The notes beneath the pieces are model-generated. The model did no database searches. It was not told where the DNA came from and saw nothing but the letters and a program-made list of their open reading frames with translations. The position numbers were made by a program, and so were the translations under genes. Shown one piece after another: positions 5,794-8,735 of a stretch of 8,735 nt of DNA. The stretch lies in contig JAUVTO010000069.1 of NCBI GenBank assembly GCA_030601485.1, positions 1-8,735 of the forward strand, written 5' to 3'. How positions within the stretch are numbered: position 1 is the first letter of the stretch; each line of letters opens with the position of its first letter. The stretch comes from Desulfobacterales bacterium. GTDB taxonomy: Bacteria > Desulfobacterota > Desulfobacteria > Desulfobacterales > UBA11574.

Positions 5794-6651
5794 TTATTCC
5801 GGCGGCGTTAACACAAACATTGACGGTGAAACCGAAACACCGGCCCAGTATCTGTCCACATCAAGCTGAAAACCGGAACCGTCGTCGGTTGAAATCACCA
5901 GACGAGAAGGGACCCTGTATCCCTCTATATCCTGCATTTTTTTAAACTCCGCCCGATATTTCAGATCGCCGGTAAAATAAAAATTTTCCACCTTGCGCAC
6001 CTGTTTTCTGCTCGCATCAAGATATATCTTCTGACAAGTATTGCCCCATCCTTTTTTTAGAACCAGGATATATCCATCCTCATGTGCGCAAGGCTCCTCT
6101 TGGTTCGATAACGCAGTGCGGGAACTTGACGTACTACCGGACATGGAACCGGGAGGACCATTTCTTATAACAACTGCAGAATCATAATTATCAACAGAAA
6201 CGCGGCCGGCCAGAAGATTAACAATATCGTCGGATGTTACGGGTATTGAGAAGAGTCTTTTCATTGTGGAATCTCCGGAATGCTGTTTATAAAATTTACC
6301 CCGTGTATGATTCACAAGATAGACCCACTGTCCGTCAGATGCAAAGCTTACCACAGGCTGTCCCGAAATGCTTCGGAGTGCGATACGGAGTCTGTCCGGT
6401 ACCGATCCTGCCCAAGCGACCCGCGTGGTCAGATCTTTTTTTTCATTTTCCCAAAATGTTATCCTGCCGATACCTTTGAAGGTTTTAAGATGAAGATTTT
6501 GATTTTTCAGATAAGAAACAAGCTCCCCGGCTTCAGATAAGGTCTTTAGATCACCGGGAACCACCGGAGCAATTGTGCTGCAGGCCGAGAAAAAAAAGCC
6601 ACCGATAAAAAGAGTTATTGCAAGGCGCCGGGAGTATGCTGAGTATTTCAT
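5794..6651 (-). CDS. Predicted outer-membrane lipoprotein, LolB/LolA-like fold
   Basis: A 285-residue lipoprotein precursor. The signal has MKYSAYSRR then a hydrophobic stretch (about 10-21) and lipobox F-S-A-C with the lipidated Cys at C24; the +2 residue is Ser, consistent with outer-membrane delivery. The mature part has LKTFKGIGRITFW (55-67), TRVAWAGSVPDRLRIALRS (76-94), then SDGQWVYLVNHTRGKFYK (105-122), a pattern of beta strands typical of LolB/DUF4292-like proteins that bind lipids or lipoproteins in the periplasm. Similarity is by pattern only, so the LolB role is tentative. A Ser/Gly-rich, low-complexity insert (about 164-187) interrupts the strand series, followed by C188 and C206, the only two cysteines in the mature part after C24. 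Its ATG overlaps the TPR gene's stop as ATGA, so translation is probably coupled to that lipoprotein. Confidence 0.62.
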   Translation of the reverse strand: MKYSAYSRRLAITLFIGGFFFSACSTIAPVVPGDLKTLSEAGELVSYLKNQNLHLKTFKGIGRITFWENEKKDLTTRVAWAGSVPDRLRIALRSISGQPVVSFASDGQWVYLVNHTRGKFYKQHSGDSTMKRLFSIPVTSDDIVNLLAGRVSVDNYDSAVVIRNGPPGSMSGSTSSSRTALSNQEEPCAHEDGYILVLKKGWGNTCQKIYLDASRKQVRKVENFYFTGDLKYRAEFKKMQDIEGYRVPSRLVISTDDGSGFQLDVDRYWAGVSVSPSMFVLTPPE

Positions 6652-8366
6652 TTGCCGGATAATTCCCGTATCTTTTTCTCAAGGTCATCTCTGTCTTTTT
6701 CTTTTTTCAACAACGAACGTCTGTAGAATTGAAGCGCTTTTTTCTTGTCACTTGTCTTCAGGTATGTATCTCCCAAATGCTCCAGAATAATCGGGTCGTC
6801 AGGTACCAGACTTACTGCCTTTTCCAGATATTTCAAGGCCTTGGTTAAGAGTCCTTTCTTAAAGTATACCCACCCCAGGCTGTCTGTAATATAACCGTCA
6901 TCAGGCTTTTGTTTTAAAGCCGCCTTGATAAGACGTTCGGCCTCATCCAGATTCTCCCCAAGCTCTGCATAGGTATAACCGAGATAATTCAGTGCATTGG
7001 CATCATTTTCGTCAAGACTTACCACCGTCTTCATTTCTTCTATGGAAGCTTTTTTCTTTCCCCACTTGTCATAAACAACACCCAGTCGAAAACGGAGTTT
7101 GGTATTTTCAGAATCAATCTTGAGTCCCTGTTTAAGAACGTTTTCAGCTTTTTCGAATTCCCCCGTATCTTCATAAAATGAGCCCAGATAGAGCAATATC
7201 TCAGGATCATCAGGAATTTTTTTAATAACATCTTTTAAAAAATGTATAGCTTCCTTAATTTTTTTCTGTCCATGATATAAAAATGCAATATGAACCACGG
7301 CTTCCTTATAAAAGCTGGAATCCGTCGCCACCTTTTTAAAATGCGTGATGGCTTTGTCTCTATCTTTTTTTCCATCAAAGACAATTCCCGTAATGTAATG
7401 AAGATCGGAACTGTCCGGTGCACCCTTTAACATGCCTTCAAGGATGATGACTGCGGCATCATATTGCTTTGGGTTTAAATACCGCTTAACCACCTTTCTT
7501 ATTACTTCCTGTTCCGTGATACTTCTTTCACCCAGATCCTTAAAGATTTTTTCTGCAGACGCTGTCATTCCCCTATCATGATAATAAGATCCGAGTTCCA
7601 TGGCGGCTCTTATATTTTTGGAATCCTTTTTCAAAAGCTCCCGGTATAACTGAATAACTTTCTTTTCTTTACCCATAGTTTTGTAGAGATTTATCAGCTC
7701 ATAACGAGGTTCCTCGAGGTCAGGGTTTATTTCTAAAGTTTTTTGAAATTCTTTTTCAGCTCCGGCAGTATTATTCTGCTCTTTGAATATTTTTGCTATA
7801 AAGAAATGCCCCACATATGATTCGGGAAAGTTTTGAACAAACTGATTATAGATCTTTAATGCCCGGCTCAGTTTTCCCTCCTGCATATACAGACCGCCTA
7901 AAAGCAAATATATATTTTCTTGCTTCGGATCCATGGCAATAATTTTTTCATACACCGCTCGTGCGTCATCAAACTGATTAAATTCCTGTTTAAGCCTTCC
8001 ATACATGATAAGCGCTTTAAGGTTGTCGGGTTCTTTTTCCAGTATTTTTTCAATAATACTCAAAGCGCTCTGGTTCTCTTTTATATGATGGTAAAGAATT
8101 GCAAGCTCCAATCGAAGATAGGCAGATTCAGGGTCTGTTTCAATGGCTTTGTTTAGATACGTGATGGCTTTATCGTAGTTGCCTTTTTTTCGTTGCAACT
8201 GTGCCTCTGTATAGTAGTAATAACGGCTCTCCGGCAGCAGCGAGTCGGACGCCGTCTCATCAAAGCTTTTATCTAATGACCGAGCTGCCCTTTTATAAGG
8301 AAAACAACCGGAAAAAACTATAATGACCATAATAGCAATGATAAGATTTAATAATTTAGATTTCAT
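6648..8366 (-). CDS. TPR-repeat lipoprotein
   Basis: A 572-residue protein with a lipoprotein signal (lipobox F-S-G-C, lipidated C21, +2 Phe, so probably outer membrane) followed by roughly 14 tetratricopeptide repeats filling residues 48 to about 552. Repeat signatures such as GNYDKAITYLNKAIETDP (62-79), GKLSRALKIYNQF (164-176) and GEFEKAENVLKQGLKID (402-418) are clear. The C-terminal repeats carry the conserved NYLGYTYAELG (460-470) and DDGYITDSLGWVYFKKG (489-505) blocks, which are characteristic of a widespread class of TPR lipoproteins. It ends in a charged Lys/Asp/Glu tail. TPRs mediate protein-protein contacts, so the protein probably scaffolds an envelope complex; the partner is unknown, with the coupled LolB-like lipoprotein the obvious candidate. 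An AGGA lies 7 nt before the ATG at 8366. Confidence 0.92.
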   Translation of the reverse strand: MKSKLLNLIIAIMVIIVFSGCFPYKRAARSLDKSFDETASDSLLPESRYYYYTEAQLQRKKGNYDKAITYLNKAIETDPESAYLRLELAILYHHIKENQSALSIIEKILEKEPDNLKALIMYGRLKQEFNQFDDARAVYEKIIAMDPKQENIYLLLGGLYMQEGKLSRALKIYNQFVQNFPESYVGHFFIAKIFKEQNNTAGAEKEFQKTLEINPDLEEPRYELINLYKTMGKEKKVIQLYRELLKKDSKNIRAAMELGSYYHDRGMTASAEKIFKDLGERSITEQEVIRKVVKRYLNPKQYDAAVIILEGMLKGAPDSSDLHYITGIVFDGKKDRDKAITHFKKVATDSSFYKEAVVHIAFLYHGQKKIKEAIHFLKDVIKKIPDDPEILLYLGSFYEDTGEFEKAENVLKQGLKIDSENTKLRFRLGVVYDKWGKKKASIEEMKTVVSLDENDANALNYLGYTYAELGENLDEAERLIKAALKQKPDDGYITDSLGWVYFKKGLLTKALKYLEKAVSLVPDDPIILEHLGDTYLKTSDKKKALQFYRRSLLKKEKDRDDLEKKIRELSGK

Positions 8367-8373
8367 TTAAACG

Positions 8374-8377
8374 TCCT
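8374..8377 (-). promoter_or_regulatory. Shine-Dalgarno site of the TPR lipoprotein gene
   Basis: The minus strand reads TTAGGAC with AGGA 7 nt before the ATG at 8366. It supports that start, which also gives a proper lipoprotein signal. Confidence 0.7.
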
Positions 8378-8402
8378 AAGCCGGATAAACCGAAAAAGTT
8401 AC

Positions 8403-8550
8403 AAGTGAGCTAAAGTTTGAAGTGAGCTAAAGTTCGCGCAGCGCAGGCGCTTGCGCCGCGTGAAGGAGTCGCTACGATCCGGCTTTTATACAAATTGGCA
8501 GTATTCCTTAACTTTAGTCACTTTAGGGCACTTTAGGCACTTCACACTTA
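8403..8550. repeat. Fold-back intergenic element with tandem arms and the shared 28-bp GC core
   Basis: The left arm is two exact 15-nt copies of AAGTGAGCTAAAGTT (8403-8417 and 8420-8434). The right arm (8510-8550) is a series of complementary units: AACTTTAGTCACTT (8510-8523), then ACTTTAGGGC and ACTTTAGGC-ACTT. A left copy can pair with 8510-8523 over 14 bp with a single bulge. Between the arms lies the GC-rich core 8435-8462, identical to 3185-3212. The arms have no similarity to those of the other element. It sits immediately upstream of the TPR lipoprotein gene, so it may bear on that gene's transcription or terminate the upstream one. Confidence 0.75.
8435..8462. repeat. 28-bp GC-rich core, second copy
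   Basis: An exact repeat of 3185-3212 over all 28 bases; the match breaks at the bases just outside on both sides. It folds as CGCG, 2-nt bulge, GCGCA, 6-nt loop, TGCGC, CGCG. The outer two base pairs present in the first copy are lost because the preceding base is T here. Confidence 0.9.
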
Positions 8551-8606
8551 ATTGGCTAAGCATTTTTTTTGCCACAAAAAGCACAAATTTCAGCACTTAG
8601 GAAATA

Positions 8607-8624
8607 AAATACGTCACTGTATTT
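8607..8624 (-). terminator. Weak terminator-like hairpin after the right-edge gene fragment
   Basis: On the minus strand AAATAC, loop AGTGAC, GTATTT forms a 6-bp AT-rich stem followed by a T-rich TATTT, 15 nt past the stop at 8639. The stem is too weak to be convincing. A stretch of eight T on the plus strand (from 8564) belongs to the other orientation. Confidence 0.25.
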
Positions 8625-8638
8625 ACGAATTAAAGCAC

Positions 8639-8735
8639 TTAGGGGTCAAAAAACCATTTTCCTTTTTTAGTCGGCGCCTTAAGAGATTCTTCAAGCTGTT
8701 TTAAAAACGTAGCTCTGGGTATCTCTCTGGCCCCA
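8639..8735 (-). CDS. C-terminal fragment of an unrecognised protein (5' end outside window)
   Basis: The minus strand is open from the right edge for 31 codons, ending ...KAPTKKGKWFFDP-stop at 8639. The tail starts GAREIPRATFLKQLEE, which is predicted helical and charged, followed by a Pro/Lys-rich turn and an aromatic end, WFF-D-P. The composition looks like a real protein C-terminus, and the orientation agrees with all other genes. I do not recognise the family, and 31 residues are too few to assign one. No overlapping open frame is more convincing. Confidence 0.5.
   Translation of the reverse strand, partial: GAREIPRATFLKQLEESLKAPTKKGKWFFDP

Overview
The window carries nine complete or near-complete genes and one gene fragment, all on the minus strand, so the genes read from high to low coordinates. 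The sequence is moderately AT-rich. The gene content suggests a Gram-negative bacterium: two predicted outer-membrane lipoproteins, a LapA-like membrane protein, a UPF0280 protein and a MutS. My best guess is a Desulfobacterota-type (former deltaproteobacterial) genome, based on family flavour and on the repeat-rich intergenic gaps. The taxonomy is inference and was not tested.

Layout in transcription order. (1) 8639-8735 is the last 31 codons of an unrecognised gene entering from the right edge. (2) 8367-8638 is a gene-free gap holding a fold-back repeat element. (3) 8366-5794 holds a TPR-repeat lipoprotein and a LolB-like lipoprotein that overlap by ATGA, probably an envelope module. (4) 5699-5793 is a short gap with a heptamer-like repeat and an AT palindrome. 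(5) 5698-3285 holds three genes with 14-nt overlaps: a Mut7-C/PIN-like RNase-fold protein, a RimK-type ATP-grasp ligase and an HD-domain dNTP triphosphohydrolase (dGTPase-like). (6) 2855-3284 is a 430-nt gap with a second, larger fold-back element. (7) 2854-2129 is a UPF0280 (ApbE-superfamily) protein. (8) 1991-1 holds a HIT-family nucleotide hydrolase/phosphorylase, a small LapA-domain membrane protein and the N-terminal 374 codons of MutS, tightly packed and probably one operon.

Two things stand out. First, the two larger gaps each hold an element made of AT-rich inverted arms around a GC-rich hairpin. The arms are unrelated between the two, yet both share an exact 28-bp core (3185-3212 and 8435-8462). 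Second, the translationally overlapped Mut7-C / ATP-grasp / HD-dNTPase trio looks like a functional unit whose joint job I cannot name. Its Mut7-C member also appears to lack the usual acidic active-site residues. The remaining genes are ordinary housekeeping or conserved-hypothetical families. I see no CRISPR array, tRNA, rRNA, transposase or phage gene.
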